64,000 nt of DNA from Heterodera schachtii (GCA_023374025.1 SIJG01000106.1:283663-347662), one strand, 5' to 3'; shown: positions 49,101 to 59,250, numbered from the stretch's first letter. Notes: generated by a model not told the origin, from the sequence alone. Numbers and translations: made by a program.

Positions 49101-52100
49101 AATTATTGGATCTATTACTTCGAGCACATCCAACACGTGTTCATAGTAAATGGCAAGTTTTAGCACCTCCTTCTGTTTTTTTATTTGCTCTTTGTTTTCG
49201 GAACGTAAAACTTCAAATGCAAGGCGATAAATAAGCTCATTTAGCTAAATATAATAAAATTTGATTAATTTAATGGCAAAATTAGGGGTAATTAAATTGA
49301 AAAATTAATAACTAAATTTTTAAATTTATTTATTTTGGTTGTGATGGAATTTTATTTTTTCGTTTAAAATACAAAAACCTTATCCAGTCTTTCTTCAATG
49401 GGTTCTCTTGATGATGGCATAAACCTTAATTTTGTTTTATTTATTTTTATTTGGGTTTTTTCATTTTTAGGATTTTATTTGGTTTTTCTATTTTTATGGT
49501 TTTATTTATTTTAATTTTTGAAAGATTTATACATTTTATGCAATAATAATTAATAATTAGTCAAAATTGACTATCAAATACTGTATGAACTGGTTAAATT
49601 TGTATAAAATAAATGAAAATGGCAATAATGTTCCTTTTTAAAAATCAAATTATCTTCCCAAAAACGGGTTTTGAAAAGTTGTATTTATTTTGGTTGTTGT
49701 CATTTCTGAAATCACTCGAAAGTATTTGCCAATTTCAAAAAATTTCGTTAAGTTTCAAAAAAGTTATGACCAAAAATGTACCAAAAAATGGTTTTTTGAA
49801 TTCTTCTGGCCATAACTTCTTTGAAACTAAACAAAATTTTTTGAAATTTGGCAGCCTAATAGAGGAAATTAGGGCTATCGCTGATGCCAAGATGTTGAAT
49901 TGGTGGTGGTGGTTTCAATGAAAAGTTTTCTGACGGCACTGTTCAACAGGGTTGGGTTGTTACTCAAAAACCATCAAATGGAAAATTTTTGACAAAAGTT
50001 TTTTTATAACTTGCTCAAGAGTAATTAAATTTTTAAATCTTAATATTATTCGATAGCCTTAAGTGTTTGTTCTCTATTAGTATGAAAAATTTCAAAAAAT
50101 TTACGTCAATTTCTAAAACGCTTTTTAAACATTTATAGTAATAACTAGAGCTGGGAATTATATGGATATAAAATCGCAAAATATGGCCATAAAATATGGA
50201 CATAAAATAATATGGACATAAAATGGCAAAAATATGGACATAAATTTTCCAAATTGAGGGTATAATTTCTCAAAATTTCTTCAAATTCACTAAACGCAAA
50301 GAAAAACTTTCAAAATGGTTAAATATGGTATAAAAAATCATTTTAAAAGAAAAAAACACGATGCAGCTTAAAATTTACTCATTTTAGCGAAAAATCAACC
50401 TGAAAAGCGAAATTTTCGCTTTTTTGCTTATTTTTAATATAAATTAATTAATTTTTTAGAAAATTTAAATTTAATCAATATTTTCGGCAAAATTTTGCTA
50501 AAAATGTCTTTTTCTGAAATTTTTTCGGTCTTTAGGGGTCAAAAATGCCAATTTACCTGATGGGGACCGTTCTAATAGAGGTTTTTTGGGAAAATGCCAA
50601 AATATGGACATAAAATATGGAATATGGAAATATGGACATAAATCGCGAAATATGGAAAAATATGGAAAATATGGATATAGAAATCCATCCTAGAAGCTTC
50701 AAACCAAGTTAAAAACATGTTTTTCGTGCGTTTCAGGTCCCCACAGTCCAGGAAAAAAAATATGGATTTCCATATAATCCCAGCCCTAGTAATAACTTTT
50801 TTGGATTTTAACGAAATTTTTTGAAATTTTACAAACTAATAGAGAATGCATAGTGCTATTTAATGATTATGGATGCGGATTATATTCACATGCATATTTT
50901 TTTCCTCAAATGCACGAAAAAACATATTTTATCATGTTTGAAGCTTCTATAATGTATTTCCATATGCATATTTGTGCATATTTCGCCATTTATGTACATA
51001 TTTTATATGTATATTTTATAATGGTGTTATCAATTTTATATGCATATACATATTTGCATCCCTACTAATGACATTAATAATTAAAATTGTTGGTTGGCTT
51101 ACGCCAAAGCTATAAGCAAAATTTTTTATTTTTGTGCTTTTTTGAGTAAGGCCCATTTTGATGGATTTTTTTGGTGACGTCATAACTCCGTTCAAACGAC
51201 CCCAAGTCGGGATGGATGAGATGACCTGACCTTCGGAAGATCTTGGTGGTCCAATTGCTCTTTTTTTCCTCATTTGTTTTACCGGTGACCAAACGTTTGC
51301 CGGACGGTGAGCTTAGCAAACTTTTGTTCACCGATTTGCTGCTGCTAAGGCTCGACGAATGTTGCTTCTTCTTCTTGTCATCACCATCACGGCGCCATCG
51401 ACGACGAGCGCCATGCTTTTTGTTTGAAAAAATGCTAATATTATATCAAAACATTTGGCGATGTGCCAATAAAACTGGGGCAGCCAAAATTTCACGGCAT
51501 TGTTTGGCGATGTGCCAAATTTGGTGGTTTGAAAAAAGCACAGGTGGGCAAGAAAGCCACAAAATCATTGGCAATTCGTCAAAACACATAGCGAGCTAGG
51601 GTGTTCCAATATCATTTTATGGTATCCGATAGAGCCCGGCGCGGGACGGGATCCCGCGCGGGATTTTGCGGGATCCCAATCCGCAATCCCGCATTTTTTG
51701 GGAAATGCGGGATTGCGTGATTTTGCGGGATTTATACCTGCGGGATCCCGTCCCGCAAAATTTTGAGTTCAAATCCCGCAGCGGGATCCGCAAATTTGAA
51801 AATTTGTGCGGGATTTTGCGGGATTTTATTGATTTTTTTGAAAATTTTTAATGACAAAATGCCAAATATTTTGAATAAATTTTTAACAAATTCAATCAAA
51901 TTAAAGCCATTTTTCTCTCAAGTTTCATCTAGAATTTTCAAAAAATTTCCGGCGGCGCCTGACGGCACCGCCGGACCAGCGTTTACTTATTAACTCGGTA
52001 GAAATTGAGTCCAAAAGTGCGATATTTGGTCATTTTTTGGTTAAAATCAGTTAATAAATTGACAAAATTTTCAAAAAATTTTCCCGGCGGCGCCTATCGG

Positions 52101-53166
52101 CACCGCCGGACCCTCTGTTCCCGAAAAGTTTTTGAAAACGCGCGCCGCAAAAAACGACTTAAAAATAAAATAGTTAAATTTGTTGATTGATCCCATTAAC
52201 AATTTGTTCACCGATCTATCCAACCCTTAAAAATCTTGATCAACCCATCAGCCCCTTTTAATGCATCCCGCCAGCCCCTAAAAATTTCGTTTTCAAAATG
52301 ACAGGTATTTTTAGTTTTTTGGAAATTTTTTTGAAATTTAATTGAAAATTTTTCAAAATTTCCAAAATCCCGCAATCCCGCGCGGGATCCCGCAAATTTT
52401 AAATGCGGGATTTGCGGGATTGCGGGATTTTGCGGGATTTATACATGCGGGATCCCGTCCCGCAAAATTTTTCAGTACCAATCCCGCAGCGGGATCCGCA
52501 AATTTGAAATTTCCGGGCTCTAGTATCCGATACCATTTTAGCTTTCAAATAAAAAAAATAAGCCACAATTTGAGAGCGGTTAAGACCTAATAAATCCAAA
52601 ATAGTGCCTAAAAATGAGAAAAAAGACCTAAGTAAATTTTAAATTTATTGGGGGTAGGGCTTAAATTGGCAAACACACCAAAAATTTGGCCTAGTGCCCA
52701 ACGTATGGCTTAGGGAATGAAGAAAAATTGCCAAAATGAATTAAAAAATGCCATATTTATTGTATTATTTTCGAAATGGCTATGCCTTTCTCGTGTGGCA
52801 TTGTGTCAATATTTATGTCCCCAAATATAAGTGTATGGAAAAAGAGTGTTTGAATTTTGTCGCCATAACTATTTGTTGTAAATAACAGTAAAATTAGTAT
52901 TAAATTATTTATATGATTAAAAATGAGTATGCCTCTACATACAATGTTTGGCGTTATGATTAGAGCAGTTGCCTGACTAATGCCATCGATGATGCCATGT
53001 TCGGGAGAAATGGTACCATTTTCTTGAATGAAGATTTAAGTTTAATTCATTGAAATGATTTTTTACCGTTTTTTGTAGTTTGTTCCTTGGTTTCCAAAGT
53101 CACCGATAAATTTGTTGCGAAAAATGGCAAAAGAATTAATAAAGTTAGAAAATTGAGTTTGTTCAT
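37196..53166 (-). CDS. Gene X2: secreted multi-exon protein of unknown function, with a premature stop in the last exon
   Basis: Exons: 53166-53067, 53022-52943, 51415-51231, 49424-49379, 49244-49119, 48989-48832, 48357-48176, 45709-45486, 44089-43932, 41736-41549, 38331-37196. They sum to 2583 nt. The signal peptide reads FLTLLILLPFFATNLSVTL. Exon 3 has RRRWRRDGDDKKKKQ. Exon 8 contains LNLLLIDAAFDLEARKKCLK. Exon 10 contains YKWEMLNAKSTEERQKAVEC. After the poly-Asp run an in-frame TAA at 38171-38173 (where X3 has a Lys codon) would end the protein at 535 aa. The frame then stays open for a further 325 codons of Ser/Arg repeats to the family stop. The exon 9 donor is GC (GCAAGT), not GT. An acceptor-like AATAG lies 3 nt before the ATG. 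It may be a recent pseudogene, a truncated allele, or a sequencing error in the Asp-codon run. Confidence 0.7.
38382..38920. mobile_element. hAT-like non-autonomous element, 539 bp
   Basis: Termini TAGGGCTCCAAC-TTTTAGGT / ACCTAAAAATTGGAGCCCTA. Flanks TTCATAAC and TTCATAAA match at 7 of 8. A degraded relative lies at about 63010-63405. Confidence 0.8.
40027..41271. mobile_element. Tc1/mariner-type long-TIR non-autonomous element, 1245 bp
   Basis: Inverted arms of about 200 bp (40027-40230 and 41068-41271) start CACTGTGTAAC and end GTTACACAGTG, flanked by TA on both sides. That is the TA target choice of Tc1/mariner elements. A second palindrome sits in the core (about 40640-40860). No transposase is seen. 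It lies between X2 exons 10 and 11. Confidence 0.8.
41806..43000 (-). other. tRNA-like sequence split by a hAT insertion
   Basis: With the insertion and one target copy removed, the minus strand reads CCTCGGTAGCTTAATGGTAG, a middle part, then GTGGGTTCGATTCCCAC and CCGAGG. CCTCGG pairs perfectly with CCGAGG, and the T arm is perfect. The acceptor is 2 nt out of register and the anticodon loop lacks T33, so it may already have been a pseudogene. Confidence 0.4.
41873..42985. mobile_element. hAT-like non-autonomous element, 1113 bp, inserted in a tRNA-like sequence
   Basis: A perfect 15-bp TIR CAGGGCTGCACGCAA / TTGCGTGCAGCCCTG and a perfect 8-bp duplication CTACCGAG (41865-41872, 42986-42993). 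Subterminal arrays of CCGTAAT words lie at both ends. One GC-rich hairpin module is at about 42453. It lies between X2 exons 9 and 10. Confidence 0.9.
44095..44470. repeat. AT-rich 'AAATATGTA' dispersed repeat, copy 3
   Basis: Shares GAAATAGGCACAAAATGCCA and AATATGTA words with the copies at 12060-12500 and 18895-19215. It lies just upstream of X2 exon 9. Confidence 0.5.
45776..46200. repeat. Palindromic MITE-like repeat, copy P2
   Basis: Same ends as copy P1: GGGGGCGGAGCCGTTATTT on the left and AAATAATGACACAGCACCCC on the right. It lies in the intron between X2 exons 7 and 8, just 5' of exon 8. Confidence 0.7.
46394..47344. repeat. Palindromic repeat P5, interrupted by a hAT-like insertion
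   Basis: The outer arms carry GACGTTAGTCAAGCAAGAAC and the near-complement GGTTTTTTGACTAACGC. It is interrupted at 46629-47162. Confidence 0.55.
46629..47162. mobile_element. hAT-like non-autonomous element nested in palindrome P5, 534 bp
   Basis: Termini CAGGGAATGGATTTT / AAAACCGTTCCCTG. Flanks GTCATAAC and GTTATAAC match at 7 of 8 and belong to the CATAAC arm of the host repeat. Confidence 0.8.
47644..48050. repeat. Palindromic MITE-like repeat, copy P3 (opposite orientation)
   Basis: The ends GTGCTATTTCATTATTT and AAATAACGACTCCGCCCCCC are as in P1 and P2 but inverted. A TCCACAG duplication flanks it (47637-47643, 48051-48057). Confidence 0.75.
49945..51190. repeat. Palindromic repeat P12, interrupted by a hAT-like insertion
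   Basis: The left arm GGGTTGTTACTCAAAAACCATC and the right arm near 51143-51170 are the family ends. The insertion at 50146-50788 splits it. Confidence 0.5.
50146..50788. mobile_element. hAT-like non-autonomous element, 643 bp
   Basis: Termini TAGAGCTGGGAATTATATGG / CCATATAATCCCAGCCCTA with a perfect 8-bp duplication GTAATAAC (50138-50145, 50789-50796). The interior is full of ATATGGACATAAA words. Confidence 0.9.
51630..52522. mobile_element. hAT-like non-autonomous element, 893 bp
   Basis: A TIR TAGAGCCCGG / CCGGGCTCTA and a perfect 8-bp duplication GTATCCGA (51622-51629, 52523-52530). It is a close relative of 23832-24695, with the same CGGGAT-rich ends and two GC-rich hairpin modules (about 51951, 52085). 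It lies between X2 exons 2 and 3. Confidence 0.9.
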
Positions 53167-53449
53167 TTTCTATTAAAAAATTAATACAATCTTTAACCAT
53201 TTAATTATTTTAAAATAATTTAATTTTAACAGGTTTTTCGAAAGAAACTTTTGGGTTTTTTAAATTTTTTAATATTAATTTGGACGCTATGCTTGGCAAA
53301 AACTCGGTTTAATTACTCTATTTGATACAAAAAGCAACGGCTTTATTTATTATAATATAAACAATCTATAAATTTTTAATTCCAATAAAAATGATTTAGA
53401 TTGGCATAAATAAAATAAATTCTCCAAATAGCTAATACAACACACATTT

Positions 53450-53640
53450 ATGTAGAAGCTAAATGCAATTTTTGATGGGGGGGGGGGTGGGCATGACAAT
53501 ATTTGACATGTCACACTACACAGTGGAATATGAATAGAGAGATATTGATTGATTATTCATATGATTTGCATAAGCATAAGGAAAAAGCTAATTTATTTTT
53601 AAAAAATGGTTCCGTAAAAACGTAAAGTAAATAAAGTCTG
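53450..53640. promoter_or_regulatory. Conserved upstream block of X2
   Basis: Similar to 33105-33330 upstream of X3, including GGGCATG-CAATATTTG-CATGTCACA and a following GAATATGAATAGAGAGATATT. It is a candidate shared promoter region. Confidence 0.4.
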
Positions 53641-54049
53641 TCCTAGAAATTGGTTAATTTTTTTGTCAAAGTGGGTAGGTAGGTCTATGAAAATTAAAAA
53701 TTTGAAAATGAGGCCTAAAGCAGAAGGCTAACCTAAAACAAAGGGCTTCTATTGAAAAGCTTAATTAGGGGGCCCTAGCTTAGACCCAATAAATTCAAAT
53801 TTAATTTGATAAAACTTGTGTGTTGTCCAAATACCCATGCTTTTTAAGACACTGCTCGGCGCTGAGCTATATAACACTAGTTTTTTTTCAATTATATTTT
53901 CCGTTCAACTTTGTTATTTTCTATATATCATTATTTTTTTAAATATGTTTTTGAAGTTACATAGAAACAAATTGAAAATACTTTAAGTTTAAAAAGTATT
54001 TTGTACATAAAAATTGCATTTCTATTTAGAGGGAAATTCCGATTTTTTC

Positions 54050-55420
54050 AGAACCAGCAGAAATTTAAGTGGTAGGCGCCGAATTCCGGATTACAGCAAA
54101 ATTATAAGGAAGTGGTTCCGGAAATTAAGTATAACTGGAATGGAGCATTCCGGAAATTTAGGTATAAGTTGGGATTACGATCCGAAAATTTATGATAGTA
54201 GAAGGCGGAATTTCCGGATCCGTATAGATGTAGGAGTTCTGATTCCGGAAATTAAGGTATAAGGTGGAATTGCACATTGCTCATTCCGGAATATGATAGT
54301 GAAACGCGTAATTTCTGGGTCCGTATTGTGGTTCCGGAAATTTAGGTATAACGTGGAATTTCGCATTCCGGAAAAGGATTATAAGTTGGAATGGGTATTC
54401 CGGAAATTTATGCTAGTGAAAGGCGGAATTCCCGGATCCGTATTGTGGATTCCGGAAATTTATTATAAGGTGAAATTGCGTATTCCGGAAAATTATTATA
54501 AGGTGGAATTGCGCCTTCCGGAAATTATGATAGTGAAAGGCGTAATTTCTGGGTCCGTATGTGGATCCCGGAAATTTATTGTAAGGTTGAATTGCGTAAA
54601 TTGCGTATTCCGGAAAATTATTATAAGTTGGAATTGCGCATTCCAGAAATTTTTGCGCCTTCCGGAAATTTATGATAGTGAAAGGCGTAATTTCTGGGTC
54701 CGTATTGTGGATCCCGGAAATTTATTATAAGGTTGAATGCGTATTCCGGAAATTTATGATAGTGAAAGGCGGAATTCCCGGATCCGTATTGTGGATTCCG
54801 GAAATTTATTATAAGGTGAAATTGCGTATTCCAGAAAATTATTATAAGGTGGAACTGCGTATTCCGGAAAATTATTATAAGGTGGAATTGCGCCTTCCGG
54901 AAATTATGATAGTGAAAGGCGTAATTTCTGGGTCCGTATTGTGGATCCCGGAAATTTATTGTAAGGTTGAATTGCGTATTCCGGAAAATTATTATAAGTT
55001 GGAATTGCGCATTCCAGAAATTTATGACAGTGAAAGGCGAAATTCCCGGATCCGTATTGTGGATTCCGGAAATTTATTATAAGGTGGAATTGCGCCTTCC
55101 GGAAATTTATGATAGTGAAAGGCGTAATTTCTGGGTCCTATTGTGGATCCCGTAAATTTATTGTAAGGTTGAATTGCGCATTCCGGAAAATTATTATAAG
55201 TTGGAATTGCGCATTCCGGAAATTTATGACAGTGAAAGGCGGAATTCCCGGATCCGTATTGGATTCCGGAAATTTATTATAAGGTGGAATTGCGCATTCC
55301 GGAAATTTATGACAGTGAAAGTCGGTTCCGGAAATTTAGATATGTTGGAATTGTGACTTCCGGAAATTTATGCTAGTAAAAGGCGGAATTTTCGGATCCG
55401 TATTGTGGATTCCGGAAATA
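54050..55420. repeat. Complex minisatellite, units of about 33 bp
   Basis: Units start ATTCCGGAAATTTAT and alternate between TATAAGGTGGAATTGCG and GATAGTGAAAGGCGGAATT types, forming higher-order blocks (for example about 54660-54900 repeated at 54900-55080). Long open frames on the plus strand come from the repeat itself. It is in the Y1-X2 spacer. Confidence 0.85.
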
Positions 55421-55429
55421 TTTTTTAAA

Positions 55430-56224
55430 ATTATAATGATTTTACAAATATTAATATTTTTCTATTCTGTAATAAATATTTATAATTAAAATTCGACAAT
55501 TTGCACCAATAAATTTGTTTATAATCTTACTCAAAAATTCTTACATTTTTATGGAAATAGCCGACAATTGTTCATAGAAAAAGAAAAAATGAACAGATAA
55601 ATTTAAAAAAAAGAGCAATGAAAAATGCCATTAAATGAGTACAGTATGAATGAGTACATAGAAACGGATGGGTTACCGTATGACGGAAAAAATAAACATT
55701 TTAAATGACATTTGTGAATTAAATATGCATAATATTTTATACCAGGTAGATTAGTTAGAATTTAAATTAATTTTTTCTTTTTATTTCCGTGGTTTCGAAA
55801 CTCCTTTTCCTTTAATTTGGGTCGTCTTTCTTTGTCCACATGGTTGCAATTTTTCATATCTGCTCAGAATCTTGTTTAATCGCTTAACAAATTTTACAAA
55901 ATAGCTTTTAATTATGATAGAGAGTTAATGTATTTCAAAATTTCAAATCATTGAAAAAAGGTAATAAATTCAATTTATAAGAAACAATTAAATCAAATTT
56001 AAATTTTATATTCATAAAAAATAATATTTTATTTTAAAAATAGAAATAAATATTAATTGTATAATTTATTATGATTAGGAGTTGTATGGACAAATTTTTA
56101 AATAAAAAAACCTACAAAATTTGATAAATACAAATTTGATTAGTTCTTACCGTTTTTCAAATCCATACATCGCCTAATCCTCAATTATTTTTAAATTTAA
56201 ATTATTTATATATATTTTTAAAAA
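55430..56224. other. AT-rich spacer 3' of Y1
   Basis: No gene or clear repeat is recognised. It contains several AATAAA words on both strands, any of which could serve Y1. Confidence 0.4.
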
Positions 56225-58231
56225 TTAATCCACAAATGCCGCCACCTCATCCGGTGTTGGCCCAGAAATGATTGCAGGCATCCCAGCACCAGGCGGGGAT
56301 ACATTTCGCTGATGCTTCATATCAAATTCATTGTCAGAGTCGGCTGGTTCGGTAGGGGCAAAAGAGTCATCAAACTAAATAAATTATTACAACAAAATTA
56401 AGAGCGCATTTAAAATAAAAAATATATATTAATCAATGAATGGTAAATATAGAAAATATGTAAAAAAAAATTTAAGAAACGGAAGAAAAATTAAAAATAT
56501 ACATATTTTGCCTTTGTTCTTTTTTTGACTTTAATCTTTTGCCATTATGCATTTTAAAATGAATTAAATATAAAAATTCATGAAATAATGATATTTATTC
56601 GCACCGAGTCGGTCCTCTGCACACCGCGTCCGCGTCGTTTGCTTCCGCTGCTGCTTGCGCCGCTGCGCTGCGACACCGCCACGCTGACGTCGCTGCTGAA
56701 GCTGGTCCGGGCGCCGCCGGTGCTTGTCGCTTGTGTGTCGCTGTCGCGCTCGTTGTCGCCGCAGTTGCTGCACACCGGCGCTGGCACGCCGCTGCCGTTC
56801 ACTTCAATTGTCAGATGGTTCTCACGCACGTCGCACCCGCGGAACCAGCGCAAAGGGTCCGCACACTGACGTATCTCCGCCGCAGTCATTTGCATGCTCA
56901 ACAGGGCCATGTTGCGCAGAAAGTTTTGTCCCGGGTCCGCTGCGAACAGCAGACGCGTGCGCTTCTCCAGCTCGTCATTCAACGCGTCGAATCCTGTTAA
57001 TTGACGAAGCCGATCGACAGCAGGGACGGTCCCGGGACGCGGGGGGGGGGGGGATATGAGGGGTACGGTACCCCACATTTGCGCCCCAGACATTTGGCGC
57101 CCTGACATTTGGCACCGGACATATGGCCCCGGATATTTGCGCCCCAGACACTTGGCCCCGGACATTTGCGCCCCAGACATTTGGCCCTGGACATTTGGCC
57201 ACGGACATTTGGCCCCGGACATTTGCGTCCCGGACATTTGCCACTATGTCCAAAATCGGGCACAAATTTAAGTTTTCTCAATCCCTGATAAAACAGCATT
57301 ACAAATGTGATAGAGAGTGATTGTGTCAGATAATTTGATAGTTGTAAACTTTTGAAAAAAATCCATCATTATTCAAACAGCAGAATTAATGCTCCTAATA
57401 AACTTGAAGATTACGATTTCTTGATTTTAATGATTTTTAGGCTATAGGGCTTGAAAAAAAAAATTAAGTTTGACCCCGATTTTGGACATAGGCGCAAATG
57501 TCTGGAGACTGGGGGGGGGGGGGAGGGTACAATCCCGCCCAATACACCTTCATATTCGAAATTTTTTTAAACGCCAAAAAATTGAAGGAGAAAAAAAGGT
57601 CGTCGCTCGGGGGCAGTTCTCCCCCACCAAGCCGAAATCCTGGGACCGTCCCTGATAGATAGTTGCTGACGGGGAAAAATGAATAACATAACCGAAGATC
57701 AAAAAAAAAATCCGAAATTCCGGCCTCTAAAAGTTTGCCAAATTAAATCTGGCTATGCCTTAAGACTTATGGCCCGGTTTGAAAAATTCCCCGCTCCCGG
57801 TCGGGGAACGCATGTCGGGAATCGGGCAGAATAGTTTAGGGACAGGGGTCGGGGAGCACAGCAGGCACAAAAAGGTCGGGCAGCGGGGATGGGGGGAATT
57901 CGGGACCGGCGCTTAACCCCAATTTTACTTAAAATGAAAAGTTAAAAATAGTTTTTTTTCTAGCGACGAATTTTTCCGCTTTTTAAAATAAAGAATTTTC
58001 GAGCTAAAAATATGCTCACAACCTTCTTGGTCGTTCATCCTTTTCTTGCCACTTTTTTTCTTTGCTGCTTCCAAAATTTTGTTTAATTGGTCTTGGAAAA
58101 AACGGTTTTTCTGCATTATTTTCGATTTGTTAATTTCTTGGTAAAAGGCGTAAAAGTCCGATATGTGTTGTTTCGAGTCAATTTTTGACCTCTTCGAATT
58201 TCGCAATCGATGATACGTTTCACGGAAGAGA
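56225..58231 (-). CDS. Gene Y1: unknown protein, partial at the 5' end, distinct terminal exon
   Basis: Exons: 58231-58023, 56993-56605, 56374-56225. Phases of the first two match Y2 and Y3. The first exon follows a TTTTCAG acceptor but starts with CTC where Y2 and Y3 have ATG, so an upstream exon or start is missing or unseen. It contains ETYHRLRNSKRSK. Exon 2 reads FLRNMALLSMQMTAAEIRQC and PLRWFRGCDVREN, then a Gly/Ser/Arg-rich end. The third exon (49 codons plus stop, containing FAPTEPADSDNEFDMKHQRN) is acidic and unrelated to the two short terminal exons of Y2 and Y3. GC is higher here than in the other copies. Confidence 0.6.
57021..57654. mobile_element. Inverted-terminal element with GGACATTTG tandem arm, 634 bp
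   Basis: Ends CAGGGACGGTCCCGGGA / TCCTGGGACCGTCCCTG. The flanking 8-mers ATCGACAG and ATAGATAG match at only 6 of 8. The left interior (57065-57250) is a tandem array of GACATTTGGCCCCG-like units of 15-17 bp. The right side carries single inverted copies (TTTGGACATA, GCGCAAATGTCTGG). It lies in the Y1 intron between exons 1 and 2. Confidence 0.65.
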
Positions 58232-58895
58232 CTGAAAAGTCTTAATTAATTCATTAATTATTTTGAAATCGATATTCTTAGTGGGTTAATTAGACAAAGT
58301 TATGAGACAGATAATCAAAGCGTGACCGGGAAATAGGACAGTGAAAAAATCGTCAGTAGAAAATGCGTCAGAGAATCAGAATTTCTTGAAAAACGAGATA
58401 CGGTAGTATTATTTTCGGAAATAATAAGCGTCGGTTGGTATGTAAACATTTTAATTATTTTTAGAGATTTTGGTAAATTTACAAAGTGAAAAAATTGAGA
58501 ACCAAAATTTTTATACAATTTTTGCATTTTTGAATACAATATTTAATACTACAGTACTTTATTTTAAAAACACTGTATTACTGACGCATTTTCGGGGAGC
58601 CAACCAAAGGTTAATGGGATTTTTTAAAGTGAAACAAAACATGGAAAATTCTATTGAAATTGTTGTTGTTCAGAAAAATTCCATGTTTAGGGGGTATTAT
58701 TTTTTTAATTTTATAATTTTTCCTGACTTACAAGGGAATCACCCGAACTGTTACTCGGAAAACGTATATAAATTTGATATGGATAGAGCAGGGCCGACTT
58801 CTATTGAGAATTTTTAATATTACGCCCCATAGGAACAAACCAAAAAGTTATGAGGCCTCAAAAATCGAAGTCTTTTGGCTGTGTTTTCACTTAAA

Positions 58896-58955
58896 ACTGG
58901 TGGCTCAGTTGGTTAAATTTGCATTTTAGGAGCTCGGGTTCAAACCCCACATAAA
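58896..58955 (+). other. tRNA-like sequence inside a long-TIR element
   Basis: TGGCTCAGTTGGTTAA resembles an A box and GGGTTCAAACCCC a B box, at normal spacing. The acceptor stem does not pair, so it is a relic or a tRNA-derived repeat head. Confidence 0.35.
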
Positions 58956-59144
58956 AATAAATAAATTTTAATTAATTTATAATATAACTAAATATTTTAA
59001 GAAATTCATTTTTTATATTAAAAAAATCTATGATAATTTTTCTTTAGTAAAAATAAGCAAAAAATAATAATAAAAGGAAAGTTTGGGAATTAAGTGAAAA
59101 TGAAAGTGTCATGTCAACTCATACAAAAGGCAACTCGTACAATT

Positions 59145-59250
59145 GCTTAGTTTAGGCCTAGGCTTATGTTTAGGCTTAGGCATAAGCTTTAGGTTCGGCC
59201 TAGGCTTAGGCTTGCTTGGGCCTACATTTAGGCTTAAGCTTAGGCTTTAT
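59145..59250 (+). repeat. Degenerate TTAGGC-rich repeat
   Basis: A run of TTAGGC, TAGGCT and GGCATAAGC variants. TTAGGC is the telomere repeat of many nematodes. The tract is short and imperfect and lies inside a transposon-like element. Confidence 0.55.

Noticed and set aside
52710..52850. Possible extra X exon encoding DINIDTM, similar at 31539-31680
   Set aside because: Conserved between X2 and X3, but it has no acceptor or donor and ends in a shared stop. Exon 2 joins exon 3 in phase without it.
54293..55356. Plus-strand open frames with repeated FRKF/IPEIYYKV peptides
   Set aside because: Translation of the 33-bp minisatellite. Frames shift between units and no splice or start signal fits.
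59145..59250. True telomere
   Set aside because: The TTAGGC units are few, imperfect and internal to an inverted-repeat element, with gene X1 continuing beyond it.
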